Shown: positions 32,953-41,968, counted from the stretch's first letter. The stretch: DNA of 64,000 nt from Halioxenophilus aromaticivorans (GCF_042850945.1 NZ_AP031496.1:248001-312000), one strand, 5' to 3'. Made by a program: numbers and translations. Notes: generated by a model not told the origin, from the sequence alone.

Positions 32953-34818
32953 ATGTTCAACCGCAAAGTCTTACTGTACCTGCTACTACTGTCAGCGGTC
33001 GTGTCAGCGGAGCCAGACGTCAAACCAGTGGCGAAGCCGCTGCTCACTTTGCCGGCAGAGTTTGGCTACCCCAACGGGCTGGCCTATTTGCCCAACGGTG
33101 ATTTGATAGTGGGGTCGGTTACCAAGCCTAGCTTGCTGCGTGTGAATGCTCAGGGCGAAATTATTTCAACGATAGATATTGGCCCATCATTGTGGGCCGG
33201 TACTGCGCTACGCTTCGATACCAGCACTAACCTATTGTGGGTGGCATCGCCGGATTTTTTGGGTAAGCAAGGGTTGAAGCGCCGCCATCGGATCGGGGTG
33301 GTAGACATCGCTCGGGGCAAGGTAATAACCGCCATCGATATGCCCGACAAGGGCTTTGGCAATGACATCGCCTTGGACGGCCAGGGGGGTGCCTACGTAA
33401 CCGACTCATCATCGGGTAGGATTTATCACCTCTCAGATCACACGGCGGCAATGGTCGAAGTGGCGGATTTAGGCCCAGTGCCCAGAGGCGCTATTGGCCC
33501 GGCCGGCATTGCCCTGTCGCCCAGCCAGGCTCCGGCCGCATCCCTGTTGGTGGGCCATTACAGTACCGGCCAATTGCAGAAGGTTGATTTAGCCGAGGCC
33601 AACCGAGTTGAGTCCTTGCTATTGTCCAGGCCGTTGGATAATCCGGACGGCATGGTTTGGGCCAAAGCCGATCAGCTGTATTTGGCAGAAGGCGCTGTAG
33701 AATCGGGTGAGGGCAAGCTGTCTCGGTTGGATCTAAACACCCATCCGGTGCAGGTTGAAACGCTGGTATCCGATGTAAATATGCCGGTTAATCTCTCTAT
33801 TTGGCAGGGTCAGCTGGCCTTTTCGGAAGCTGGAATCCGCCACGCCATGCTGCCCAATAGCAACCTAGCCAAGCCCAAAACATTTCAAATATTCCGCCTG
33901 GCCATTGAGCCCAATCCATCCCCGGTATCGACGCTGGCGATACTACCGCCGCATTGGTATCCAGAAAGCCTGGCTGAGGACCACCAGGGGCGGGTTTATA
34001 TCAGCAGCGCCACGGAATCGGCTATCGCCCTGTTTGATCCGGCCACCGGGCAGGTAAGTGAGTTTGTGGCCGACCCTGGCTTGGGGCTGAATTCAGTGCA
34101 GGGGTTGTACGTGGATAACCAAGCCGGCCTGCTGTATGCCTGCACCGCAGAGCTGGGGCTGCATAAGCTGCCTGGTTTTAATTCGTCGTTGCTGGCGTTC
34201 AATCTAAACGATAGCAGTTTAGCCGGGCGCTGGCCGATACCCGGCGGTGGTTTGTGCAACGACATTGATGCCATTGATGATTCATCGTTGCTAGTCACGG
34301 ACACCACTGGCCACCGTATTCTGCAGTTCGATTCCGCTACTCAAAACTACACAGTGTGGTCCGCAGACGAATTGTTCCATCAGGGTGACTTGGGATTGAA
34401 CGGAATCGCCTATTCCGACCAAGATCAAGCCGTGTACGTTACCTTGTTTCAGGCCGGTAAACTGATCAAGGTGGCTGTTGATGAGAAGGGCGAGGCGGGC
34501 GCAGTCAGCGAGATACAGCTGCCATCGCCATTGAACGGGCCAGATGCGGTGCGGGTATTGGGCCCTAATCAAGTGTTGGTATTTGAAAATGGTGTACCCC
34601 ACGGCGATGGGGGAGGGCTAACCGGTATCGCTATTGATGGCGCAGTGGGCCGTCCTGTGAGGATGTTGTCGAGTGACGCTAACCCGCCCAGTGGACTGGT
34701 GGCTAATGGTGCAGTGTTATACGTGGAATCCTACTTCGGTGATCTTTTCGGTGCTTCTAAAGCCAATGAAAACCGTGTTTTTAGTCTGAAGCGAATGGCG
34801 CTACCCGTGGGTTTTTAG
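32953..34818 (+). CDS. Secreted SMP-30/NHL-like beta-propeller protein
   Basis: 621 residues from the ATG of MFNRKVLLYLLLLSAVVSAEP; a TTG 6 bp upstream is possible. After the signal peptide come two repeat domains of the SMP-30/gluconolactonase type, with the FGYPNGLAYLPNGDLIVGSV pattern repeated as PDGMVWAKADQLYLAEG, PESLAEDHQGRVYISSATESAIALFDPATGQVSEFV and DLGLNGIAYSDQDQAVYVTLF. Possibly a periplasmic lactonase or sugar-acid sensing protein. It is divergent from the LysR gene, which is the likely regulator. The mobile island begins 28 bp behind the stop. Confidence 0.7.
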   Translation: MFNRKVLLYLLLLSAVVSAEPDVKPVAKPLLTLPAEFGYPNGLAYLPNGDLIVGSVTKPSLLRVNAQGEIISTIDIGPSLWAGTALRFDTSTNLLWVASPDFLGKQGLKRRHRIGVVDIARGKVITAIDMPDKGFGNDIALDGQGGAYVTDSSSGRIYHLSDHTAAMVEVADLGPVPRGAIGPAGIALSPSQAPAASLLVGHYSTGQLQKVDLAEANRVESLLLSRPLDNPDGMVWAKADQLYLAEGAVESGEGKLSRLDLNTHPVQVETLVSDVNMPVNLSIWQGQLAFSEAGIRHAMLPNSNLAKPKTFQIFRLAIEPNPSPVSTLAILPPHWYPESLAEDHQGRVYISSATESAIALFDPATGQVSEFVADPGLGLNSVQGLYVDNQAGLLYACTAELGLHKLPGFNSSLLAFNLNDSSLAGRWPIPGGGLCNDIDAIDDSSLLVTDTTGHRILQFDSATQNYTVWSADELFHQGDLGLNGIAYSDQDQAVYVTLFQAGKLIKVAVDEKGEAGAVSEIQLPSPLNGPDAVRVLGPNQVLVFENGVPHGDGGGLTGIAIDGAVGRPVRMLSSDANPPSGLVANGAVLYVESYFGDLFGASKANENRVFSLKRMALPVGF

Positions 34819-34936
34819 CAGTAAACAAAAAAACCGGGCGAACCCAAGCCGTTTACCTTAAGTGGTGCTGGCTTGGGTGACAAGGCCGACGAAAGCGCTA
34901 TACTACTGGATATCCAGACAGTATGGCGCTTTTTTT

Positions 34937-36763
34937 ATGGGTTCGATATCTGGCCAGCAGCAACATCCCCGCATCCCTCTTCCAGTGGCTGGCATTCAGG
35001 TCAATGGGTGCCGCAATCCGACATGTGAAAGCTTTTTGGCACTGACTCCTGTCAAAAATTCTGATGGAGCAGTTGAAGTTAGCCTCGGCGCTTACGAGAA
35101 AGGGAGTGGTCTCTTTCAAGTGTCCGGAACCGGTAAAGGAACCTCATCGATTTTCTGTTTAAAGTGCCGTGAGAAAAAGCGCGATGGACTTGAGGTTGGC
35201 GCAATTTCTACCTCACTGAAAAGCAATCAGGCTGTGGTTGAAGAGTTAAACCGAATTTCACGTCATTTAGATCCAAAGATGCCTTCTTGTCCAAATGCCG
35301 ACTGTGATAGCAATATAGGTAACGTCGCCGGATCAGTCAAAAGAAATGGCCGAACGGCATCCGGCAATCAGCGCCTGAAATGTGGGGTTTGCGGCAAAGG
35401 TTTTACATCGCGCCCAAAAACCCGGAAGCATTCCAAGCCTCACATTGACATCCAGATACTTAAGCTTCTCGTTAGCAAGGTTCCTATTCGCAGAATCGCG
35501 TTCCTCTGTGACATATCCACGAAAACTGTTTACGACAAGATTCGGTTCCTCTATCGGCAGTGTCAGGAATTTTCAGCCGGTAGAGAAAGGGATCTTGAGA
35601 ACAGAGCGTTCAGGAGAATGTATTTTTGCACGGATCGTCAAGTTGTGGTGAGCAACTGGACCAAGCGAGAGGACAAACGAAATTGCGATATCTACGGGAT
35701 TGCTACAGCGTGCAAGGATACCGGTTACGTATTTGCCTTTAACTTTAATTTCGACGGCAGTGTCGATGCAGAAGAAATTGAGAAGGACGCTGAGGCGATT
35801 GGCGAATATGAAACCCCTCGACACCACCGAAAGTACGCCCGTGTATGGCTACGGCAAGAGTTCAATGAGTATTTGAAAGGGCTCCCTTCGAAACAGGACC
35901 TCCCAGTTGGAGGAAGCTTGAAGGATGAGGTCCAAATAAGGACTCTTGCCGACCAGAAATTGAATCTAAGTGACTCATCGGAACACTTTGACCGCACCAA
36001 TATTCTTCCGCCCAAAGGTGTGCTGATTCACAATGAGTACACGATGATGGCACATTTCTTTCTGTTAAAGCGGCTTTTCCAGAGTACCGAAAAGACCCGG
36101 TTTTTTATGGATCTTGATAGTGGCATGAAGGCAGCCTATCTATCTGCTTTTCGTGAGATGGTTGCCGAAGGTAATTCGGACGGTTTTCTGATCCGAGCCG
36201 CGAAGAACAAAACTGTTGATGAAAAAGAAAAGATCGTCGCCAGATTCCGGAAAATGGTTTCGGTTATGTCCGGGGTGCCACTTCGTAGCCTGACCTATCA
36301 GGATATCGTTGATGTTTCGAACAACATCATACTGGAGCGTCTTCAAAAACCGATTCGGATTCCAAAGTCTCCTGAGAAATGGATTGAGCATCCAGGTGCC
36401 TCGATGGCAGAGCCAGAAAAAATGGTGGCAGCAATCACTGATGTTGAAAGGCTTGATCGTGAGCACCAGGCAAATTTATATAGGATTGCGACGCTGGCAC
36501 CGGTTGATCGCTTTTTCATGAAGATTCGTCGATTCTCGACATATTTTGAGAGACCTTTCACTTCGGGAACCAGCAAAGGCAGAACCTGGTATGGCTACTC
36601 AGCCTACGATCCCACCATGTATACCATGATTGGTGAGATTTTCCGGGTCTACTACAACTACTGTAGCGAAAAGAAGACAGGTCAAACTCCAGCGATGAGG
36701 CTTGGGCTCGCGAGAGGTCCAGTCGAAGTGAAAAAAATCGTTTATCTCAATAACCGGCGTTAG
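34937..36763 (+). CDS. Putative zinc-ribbon transposase of unassigned IS family
   Basis: About 608 residues from the ATG of MGSISGQQQ; an upstream in-frame start at 34862 overlaps the inverted repeat. Two N-terminal zinc ribbons: NGCRNPTC with FCLKCREKK, and PSCPNADCDSN with LKCGVCGKGF. A helix-turn-helix follows (VSKVPIRRIAFLCDISTKTVYDKIRFL). The central part has YFCTDRQVVVSNWT and RFFMDLDSGMKAAYLSAF, which could supply DDE Asp residues. It resembles the ribbon-HTH-DDE plan of IS1/IS1595-type transposases but is much longer. Inverted repeats support a transposase role. Confidence 0.6.
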   Translation: MGSISGQQQHPRIPLPVAGIQVNGCRNPTCESFLALTPVKNSDGAVEVSLGAYEKGSGLFQVSGTGKGTSSIFCLKCREKKRDGLEVGAISTSLKSNQAVVEELNRISRHLDPKMPSCPNADCDSNIGNVAGSVKRNGRTASGNQRLKCGVCGKGFTSRPKTRKHSKPHIDIQILKLLVSKVPIRRIAFLCDISTKTVYDKIRFLYRQCQEFSAGRERDLENRAFRRMYFCTDRQVVVSNWTKREDKRNCDIYGIATACKDTGYVFAFNFNFDGSVDAEEIEKDAEAIGEYETPRHHRKYARVWLRQEFNEYLKGLPSKQDLPVGGSLKDEVQIRTLADQKLNLSDSSEHFDRTNILPPKGVLIHNEYTMMAHFFLLKRLFQSTEKTRFFMDLDSGMKAAYLSAFREMVAEGNSDGFLIRAAKNKTVDEKEKIVARFRKMVSVMSGVPLRSLTYQDIVDVSNNIILERLQKPIRIPKSPEKWIEHPGASMAEPEKMVAAITDVERLDREHQANLYRIATLAPVDRFFMKIRRFSTYFERPFTSGTSKGRTWYGYSAYDPTMYTMIGEIFRVYYNYCSEKKTGQTPAMRLGLARGPVEVKKIVYLNNRR

Positions 36764-36802
36764 ACAGGGATTTATTCTCAAGATATGTTCAGAAATTTTG
36801 AC

Positions 36803-36846
36803 AAAAAAAGAGCCAGTGATTATCGGTCACTGGCTCTTTTTATTTT
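36803..36846 (+). terminator. Terminator of the zinc-ribbon transposase gene
   Basis: AAAAAGAGCCAGTGA and TCACTGGCTCTTTTT form a 15-bp stem with a 7-base loop, followed by TATTTT. It lies 40 bp behind the stop; the A/T flanks allow action in both directions. Confidence 0.9.
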
Positions 36847-36870
36847 GGCCGCCCCGGAAGCGAGCACCAC

Positions 36871-37235
36871 TTAAGGTAAACGGCTTGGCTTGATCTCCCG
36901 TTTTTCAGCCCAGGCTGACAGCTTGCCGCTTATGTACTCAGGTCCGTTGTCACAGCGGATAGAACGCGGTTTACCCCGCCACTCAATGATCTGCTCCAGT
37001 GATCGGATAACCCGCTCTGCCGGAAGCGAGAAGTCCACTTCGATGCCAAGCCCCTCGCGGTTAAAGTCATCGATCACATTCAGCAGCCGGTAACTGCGTC
37101 CGTCGTTGAGCTGGTCGTGCATGAAGTCCATCGACCAACTGTCGTTGATCATTTCCGGCACAGCCAATGGTTCCGGCTTTTCACGAACCAGACGCTTCTT
37201 GGGCTTGATGCGCAGATTCAGTGTAAGCAATGGGA
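36871..37235 (-). pseudogene. IS3-family transposase orfB fragment
   Basis: About 120 codons of the DDE integrase domain of an IS3 orfB: LNLRIKPKKRLVREKPEPLAVP, NDSWSMDFMHDQLNDGRSYRLLNVIDDFNREGLGIEVDFSLPAERVIRSLEQII and RCDNGPEYISGKLSAWAEKREIK. The first two catalytic Asp are kept; the Glu part is lost because the right end of the zinc-ribbon element cuts in at 36886. The 5' part is cut at about 37235 by the adjoining IS1111-type element. Confidence 0.85.
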
Positions 37236-37319
37236 TGGACTCCTCCTCACCTCACCGGCATCTACGTGGCAAAATGGTGAGTGATTAGCCAACCATCATG
37301 AAGATGAGGAGAAGCCCAA

Positions 37320-38357
37320 GTGAACATTATCCGTGTCGGTGTTGATATTGCCAAATCAGTTTTCCACGTGCACGGCGTAGACCGTCACGGCCAAACTCGA
37401 TGGCAAGGCAAGTATTCTCGCAGCAAGTGGCTTGATGCCCTCAGCCGAAAAGTACCGGCCGGCGCCGAGATTGGTATGGAAGCCTGCGCGTCATCACACC
37501 ACTGGGCTCGGGAACTCCAGAAGCGGGGGTATCATGTTCGGTTGATTGCCGCCCAATTTGTCAAACCTTACGTCAAGAGCAACAAGAACGACCGAGTAGA
37601 CGCGGAGGCAATCTGCGAAGCCATGAGTCGCCCGAACATGCGATTTGTCGCTCCAAAGACGGTCGCTCAGCAGGATATTCAGGCTGCACATCGGATCCGG
37701 GAAGAGCTTGTGGGGCAGCGCACGGCCAAGGCCAACCAGATCCGGGGTTTAGTGGGCGAGTACGGTATTGTAGCGCCAGTGGGCATCCAGCAGCTGCGCC
37801 GGGCCTTACCAGGCTGGCTTGAAGATGCTGAGAGCGAGCTTACCGATAGTTTCCGCATTCTGCTCAATGGGTTGGCCGAGGACCTCCGGCATCTTGATGA
37901 TCGCATCACAGCCCTTGATGACCGGATCACTGAGAGTGTCAGGCAGGATCCTGTAGCAAAGCGCTTAATGACATTACGCGGCGTGGGGCCGCTCACAGCC
38001 AGTGCCTTGGCAGGTGCCCTGGGCGACGGGAAGGCCTTCCGCAAAGGACGAGACTTTGCCGCTTCTCTTGGATTGACACCTCGACAGCACAGCACCGGGG
38101 GACGGGATCGTCTGTTAGGGATCAGCAAGCGCGGCGACAGTTACCTGCGCAAGCTGCTCGTTCACGGAGCACGGGCCGTGTTGCGTCATGTTGAGAGCAA
38201 AGACGACGGACTGAGTCATTGGCTCAAAGCCCTTGCCGCCCGGAAGCATGTCAATGTGGCAACGGTGGCATTGGCCAACAAAACAGCCCGTATTGCCTGG
38301 GCGCTGGTACACAACGAGGAAGCCTATAACGAAGGGCTCTCAGCGGCAGGAGTTTGA
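37320..38357 (+). CDS. IS110-family (IS1111 group) transposase
   Basis: 345 residues, complete. RuvC-like DEDD domain: RVGVDIAKSVFHVHGVD (Asp), EIGMEACASSHHWAREL (Glu), KSNKNDRVDAEAICEAM (Asp pair). C-terminal Tnp20: LMTLRGVGPLTASALAGALGDGKAFRKGRDFAASLGLTPRQHSTGGRDRLLGISKRGD with the essential Ser region. Spaced 72 bp from its left repeat; an AGGAG lies 10 bp upstream of the ATG (GAGGAGAAGCCCAAG). Confidence 0.92.
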   Translation: MNIIRVGVDIAKSVFHVHGVDRHGQTRWQGKYSRSKWLDALSRKVPAGAEIGMEACASSHHWARELQKRGYHVRLIAAQFVKPYVKSNKNDRVDAEAICEAMSRPNMRFVAPKTVAQQDIQAAHRIREELVGQRTAKANQIRGLVGEYGIVAPVGIQQLRRALPGWLEDAESELTDSFRILLNGLAEDLRHLDDRITALDDRITESVRQDPVAKRLMTLRGVGPLTASALAGALGDGKAFRKGRDFAASLGLTPRQHSTGGRDRLLGISKRGDSYLRKLLVHGARAVLRHVESKDDGLSHWLKALAARKHVNVATVALANKTARIAWALVHNEEAYNEGLSAAGV

Positions 38358-38640
38358 GTGGGTAGCTGCAAGGCTGAGTGTGCCAGGGTAACAACCGGCA
38401 ACTTTTCAGGAGACGTCCAACACCACGATTGCATGGCATTTTGATTGATGGCGAACAGGTCGAACCGGCGCTGGGAAACCCCTAATGAACGTGGAGCCTT
38501 GAGCTCGTGTAAGCGATTGGGAACCAGTGCGCGGATAGCCCATCAGGGTCCGATGCCTACAGGGACGGCATCATTAAAGAGACCGAATACACGTAGGCAG
38601 TCGTACCTTAGTCGCGATCAGACAAAGTGCTTGCAATAGA
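38358..38640 (+). ncRNA. Candidate guide (seek) RNA region of the IS1111-type element
   Basis: 280 bp without a gene between the transposase stop and the right repeat, the position where IS1111-group elements carry their guide RNA. A hairpin GATGCC/GGCATC lies at 38552-38572 inside CATCAGGGTCCGATGCCTAC. The exact RNA ends cannot be given from the sequence. Confidence 0.45.
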
Positions 38641-38702
38641 GGAGGAGTCCATACACGTTCATTCCACGACGTAGTTGACCTACTTCACGTCACGCAGTGG
38701 CC

Positions 38703-38948
38703 TCATAACTCCGGCGAGACCTTGTACTGTTTGGTGCCGTCCTCGGCTAACACGATCACACTCTTGCGGTTGATCTTGGTGACGATGCCCAGCACGGGTC
38801 CGTCCCGGCCCTCGAAGGTCACTTTCAGGCCCACCCGCAACTGGCTCAGCGCCTGCAGATTTTCCTGATCCCACAGTTCGTCGATGCGCCGGCAGATGTA
38901 TTGGTTCAGTTCCAGCAACTGGTCGATGCTCATGTCTTCAATGCGCAT
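38703..38948 (-). CDS. Small KOW-like protein of unknown function next to IS66 remnant
   Basis: 81 residues. A helical N-terminal half (IEDMSIDQLLELNQYICRRIDELWDQENLQALSQL) and a beta-rich C-terminal half (GLKVTFEGRDGPVLGIVTKINRKSVIVLAEDGTKQYKVSPEL) that resembles a KOW/SH3-like barrel. It overlaps the end of an IS66 tnpC fragment by 11 bp, so it may be an accessory gene of that IS66 element. No function known. Confidence 0.5.
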   Translation of the reverse strand: MRIEDMSIDQLLELNQYICRRIDELWDQENLQALSQLRVGLKVTFEGRDGPVLGIVTKINRKSVIVLAEDGTKQYKVSPEL

Positions 38949-39213
38949 GAACGGCCTCCGGCTGTTTGCTCTGTCGGCCAGGATGGCGCGGATCGATCAG
39001 CGCCCGTAGCGGATTTTCGGCAAACCGAGTTTTCCAGAGTCGCGGTGTCAGATCCACCACTTCACTGGCCGGATGCTGGCTGATGCGTTGCAGCACGTCC
39101 ACCAGGTAAGTGTAGGGGTTAATATCGTGCAGCTTGCAGGTGCTGATCAGGCTCTGGATGATGCCCAGGTGTTCCGCGCCCAGTTCGGTCCAACTGGCTG
39201 TTTGCGGGATCAC
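38938..39213 (-). pseudogene. IS66 transposase (tnpC) C-terminal fragment, minus strand
   Basis: 91 codons of the IS66 C-terminal domain: GAEHLGIIQSLISTCKLHDINPYTYLVDVLQRISQHPASEVVDLTPRLWKTRFAENPLR. The catalytic DDE part is absent. It abuts another IS66 end on the opposite strand at about 39240. Confidence 0.85.
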
Positions 39214-39242
39214 TGCGCAGTGGTCAACGGGCAGCTGCGGTC

Positions 39243-39392
39243 ATGACACTGATCCAGTCAGCCAAGCTGAACGGCCATGATCCCTATGCTTACCTGAAAG
39301 ATGTGCTGACCCGCCTTCCGACGCAGAAGAACAACGCCATCGACGAGCTATTGCCCCACAACTGGAAGCCGGCTATACCTGACAAGGTGTGA
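39243..39392 (+). pseudogene. IS66 transposase (tnpC) C-terminal fragment, plus strand
   Basis: 50 codons MTLIQSAKLNGHDPYAYLKDVLTRLP to DELLPHNWKPAIPDKV and stop, the extreme C-terminus of a different IS66 TnpC. It lies just before the group II intron. Confidence 0.85.
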
Positions 39393-39754
39393 TGGGCGGC
39401 CGCTTAGTACGCCAGGAAAAGCTGGCAAAAGATAGTGGGTGAAAGTCCCGCACGGGGTAAGGCCTAGCCAGCTGCCCCGGCCCCGAGTCATGCGCACCCG
39501 ATCGCGAGGTCGCGTGTGAAGTGTTGACAGGGGAAACCATGGGCTCGGTATTGAGCTGCGAAACCCAATTCTGGAGAGCGGATGTTGTTAAGCGAAACAG
39601 AAGGCAACAATCATCTCAGCGCGATGGCAAGCTGTGGTGGCACTCCACGCAGTCGTAGACCCGGTGCACGTGGTGACGTCTTTTGTGCGGAACCTGGGAG
39701 GTCTCACCCACCCCGGCATAGCCGAGGCGACTTACCGAAGGGTAACACCGCAGG

Positions 39755-41254
39755 ATGAGTATGAACGTGGGTGAGAAGTCGGATCCGGTCGTAGTACCTG
39801 AGAAGATCTCGAACAACGGTGCGAAGGTACCTGCGGAGAGATTGGAGGAAAGGACCGGACCCAAGGGAAACGGTCAGCGAGCCGCCGCAGTCTGGACTCA
39901 GAGCCAGGTCGCTGCGTCGCCCGGTTTGCTGACCGTGCGCCAGGCGGCGCAACGGAACAAAGAAACTCGCTTCTCTGCGTTGCTACATCATGTTGATATT
40001 CCGCTGTTACACCAAAGCTACTTTGCGCTCAAGCGCAGATCGGCCGCTGGTATAGACGGAGTGACATGGGAAGCGTATGGGAGCGAGCTAGATGCGAGGT
40101 TAGAGAATCTCAACCGCCGTATCCACAAGGGGAGCTACCGAGCCAGACCCGCAAGGCGGGTTTACATTCCGAAGGCGGATGGTTCGACAAGGCCCCTTGG
40201 CATCCAGTGCCTGGAAGACAAAATTGTTCAACAGGCAGTGGTGTTCGTCCTGAATGCGATCTACGAGCCGGACTTTATGGGGTTCTCCTATGGTTTTCGG
40301 CCGGGTCGAGGACAACACGACGCACTGGATGCGGTACAGGCGGGACTTTATAGGAAGAAGATCAACTGGGTCCTGGACGCAGACATCCGTAAATTCTTCG
40401 ACAGCATGTCGCACGAATGGATGATGCGATTCCTGGAGCACCGTATCGCGGACAAGCGCTTATTGCGCTTGATTCGGAAGTGGCTCACTGCCGGAGTGCA
40501 GGAAGATGGGCAGGTAATCAGAAGTGTGAAGGGCACTCCGCAGGGAGCTGTCATATCACCGGTACTCGCCAACATCTACCTGCACTATGTCTTCGACCTA
40601 TGGGTCGATACCTGGCGAAAGAGGAGAGCGTATGGCGATGTGGTGGTCATACGCTACGCTGACGACACAGTGCTGGGATTCCAGTACGAGCGTGATGCGT
40701 ACACCTTCAGGCAAGCCCTTGCTGGCAGGCTAGCTAAATTCGGTCTGGACTTACATCCCGATAAAACCCGGCTGATCCAGTTTGGCCGTTTTGCGTCGGC
40801 GAAGCGTCGGCAAAGGGGGTTGGGGAAGCCGGAAACTTTCGAGTTTCTGGGCTTTACTCACTATTGCACCCGATCTCGCCAAAATGGCTGGTTCAAGATT
40901 GCCCGCGTAACGTCGCGCAAGCGACTGCGGGCGCAGTTGCGGGCGGTAAAAGACGCCCTGCGACGGCGAATAAATCGGCCCATTGGCGAAACCGGGCGCT
41001 GGCTCCGCCGCGTAATCCAGGGGCACATGAACTACTTCGCCGTCCCTGGAAACGGGGAGAGGGTGTCGGGGTTCGTGTTCCGGGTATCTCGGCTATGGCT
41101 CAAGATGCTCCGGCGTCGAAGCCAACGCCACCGAATGCCCTGGTCACGCTTCGCTGCGATCCGTAACTTCTTCTTTCCGAAAGTCCGTATCTTGCATCCA
41201 CAACCGTTGCATCGTTTTGACGCCAGAACCCGAGGGAGGAGCCCAGTGCGTTAG
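39755..41254 (+). CDS. ltrA: Group II intron reverse transcriptase / maturase
   Basis: 499 residues. RT domain: AGIDGVTWEAYG (RT1), YIPKADGSTRPLGIQCLEDKIVQQAVVFVLNAIYEPDF (RT2-3), SYGFRPGRGQHDAL, WVLDADIRKFFDSM (RT3), GTPQGAVISPVLANIYLHY (RT4) and VIRYADDTVLGF (RT5, YADD active site). The thumb/maturase domain X is RLIQFGRFA, KPETFEFLGFTHYC and the later RRINRPIGETGRWLRRVIQGHMNYFAVPGN. No HNH endonuclease domain is seen at the C-terminus. The protein helps splicing and reverse-transcribes the intron. The stop codon falls inside domain V. Confidence 0.93.
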   Translation: MSMNVGEKSDPVVVPEKISNNGAKVPAERLEERTGPKGNGQRAAAVWTQSQVAASPGLLTVRQAAQRNKETRFSALLHHVDIPLLHQSYFALKRRSAAGIDGVTWEAYGSELDARLENLNRRIHKGSYRARPARRVYIPKADGSTRPLGIQCLEDKIVQQAVVFVLNAIYEPDFMGFSYGFRPGRGQHDALDAVQAGLYRKKINWVLDADIRKFFDSMSHEWMMRFLEHRIADKRLLRLIRKWLTAGVQEDGQVIRSVKGTPQGAVISPVLANIYLHYVFDLWVDTWRKRRAYGDVVVIRYADDTVLGFQYERDAYTFRQALAGRLAKFGLDLHPDKTRLIQFGRFASAKRRQRGLGKPETFEFLGFTHYCTRSRQNGWFKIARVTSRKRLRAQLRAVKDALRRRINRPIGETGRWLRRVIQGHMNYFAVPGNGERVSGFVFRVSRLWLKMLRRRSQRHRMPWSRFAAIRNFFFPKVRILHPQPLHRFDARTRGRSPVR

Positions 41255-41271
41255 CAGCGCACGCTGGGATC
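41239..41271 (+). ncRNA. Group II intron domain V
   Basis: GAGCCCAGTGCGTTAGCAGC followed by GCACGCTGGGATC: a helix GAGCCCAG/CTGGGATC interrupted by the bulge, then TGCG/CGCA and a TTAG tetraloop region. It includes the AGC catalytic triad (41240-41242). The reading frame of the maturase ends within it. Confidence 0.8.
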
Positions 41272-41311
41272 TGTGCGGGGGGTGCTGAGTGATCAGCATT
41301 CCTACCGCGAC

Positions 41312-41620
41312 CGTTTGTCAGCCATGCAGTTCTGCAAGCAAGACCATATCGGCTACGCCAGTTTCTGCAACTGGCGCAAGCGCCTGTCCGATCCGTCGAC
41401 TGATGAGTCGTCAGGTTCCGCTGAAGCCGGTTTTCTGGATGTCTCATAGTTGGTGGGCAGGTCTCCATCATCCGGTCCGGGCTGGAACATTGTGCTTAGC
41501 CTCGGCAACGGCGCCAAACTGCGGCTGAGCCAGCACGGATGATCGGGCTCGATAGCCAGGCGCGCATCTGGCTGTGTGCCGAGCCCACCAACATGCGCAA
41601 ATCGTTTCGGGGCCTGAGTG
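41312..41620 (+). pseudogene. IS66 tnpA and tnpB remnants
   Basis: Directly behind the intron the frame YRDRLSAMQFCKQDHIGYASFCNWRKRLSD matches the start of an IS66 TnpA, running to about 41447. At 41539 a TnpB start follows (MIGLDSQARIWLCAEPTNMRKSFRGLSALV), which loses similarity after about 41620. Both are broken. Confidence 0.75.
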
Positions 41621-41726
41621 CCCTGGTCCGGGCGGCGACAACTTCGCCAGCACTGCTGCTTTACGCTCATCGGAATAACGAGGCACTATCAACACCTGAA
41701 CCGCCAAACTGGTTAAAAATTAAGTA

Positions 41727-41968
41727 GTGCCAACTATCCTGCCAGAGGGGGCATGGCTGAATGAGGTGGGGGGCTGGTTTGGTCAGCTGGAACGTCGTGC
41801 TTTATACCGTGCATTTTCACAAGTGTGGGCGAACTCAAAACGGCGATTCGTCGCTTTATCAAGACTCATAGTGAGAAGTTGGCAAAGCCGTTTCGCTGGC
41901 ACAAGAGTGCAGAATCGATTATGACTTCCGTGGCGCGAGCAAAACTGAGTGTTATTGATAATAAATAA
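41727..41968 (+). pseudogene. IS630-family transposase C-terminal remnant, frameshifted
   Basis: First frame ASWLN-like EGAWLNEVGGWFGQLERRALYR, then a frameshift near 41830, then GELKTAIRRFIKTHSEKLAK and PFRWHKSAESIMTSVARAKL to a stop at 41968. These are the last 75 residues of an IS630 DDE transposase, including the catalytic Glu region. It forms the left boundary of the catabolic operon. Confidence 0.8.

Larger units (their letters stand above)
34846..36886 (+). mobile_element. Insertion element with 24-bp perfect inverted repeats and a zinc-ribbon transposase
   Basis: About 2040 bp. The left end at 34846-34869 (CCGTTTACCTTAAGTGGTGC inside it) is repeated as a perfect complement at 36863-36886. 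One large gene and a terminator lie between. The right end cuts into an IS3 orfB. No target duplication was visible. IS family is not assigned. Confidence 0.8.
37236..38651 (+). mobile_element. IS1111-type element of the IS110 family
   Basis: Bounded by 13-bp subterminal inverted repeats TGGACTCCTCCTC (37236-37248) and GAGGAGGAGTCCA (38639-38651). The transposase starts 70 bp from the left end, and about 280 bp of non-coding sequence lie between its stop and the right repeat, the layout of the IS1111 group. Exact termini lie a few bases outside the repeats. Confidence 0.82.
39407..41311 (+). mobile_element. Group II intron
   Basis: About 1.9 kb. The 5' end probably lies at GTACGCCAGG (39407); the following 330 bp are non-coding and structured (AGTGGGTGAAAGTCCCGCAC and AAGGCCTAGCC). 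The reverse-transcriptase gene is followed by domain V (41239-41271) and domain VI (GCGGGGGGTGCTGA with TCAGCATTCCTACCGC, bulged A at 41304), so the 3' end is placed at 41311. The 5' end is uncertain by some tens of bases. Both flanks are IS66 sequence. Confidence 0.8.
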
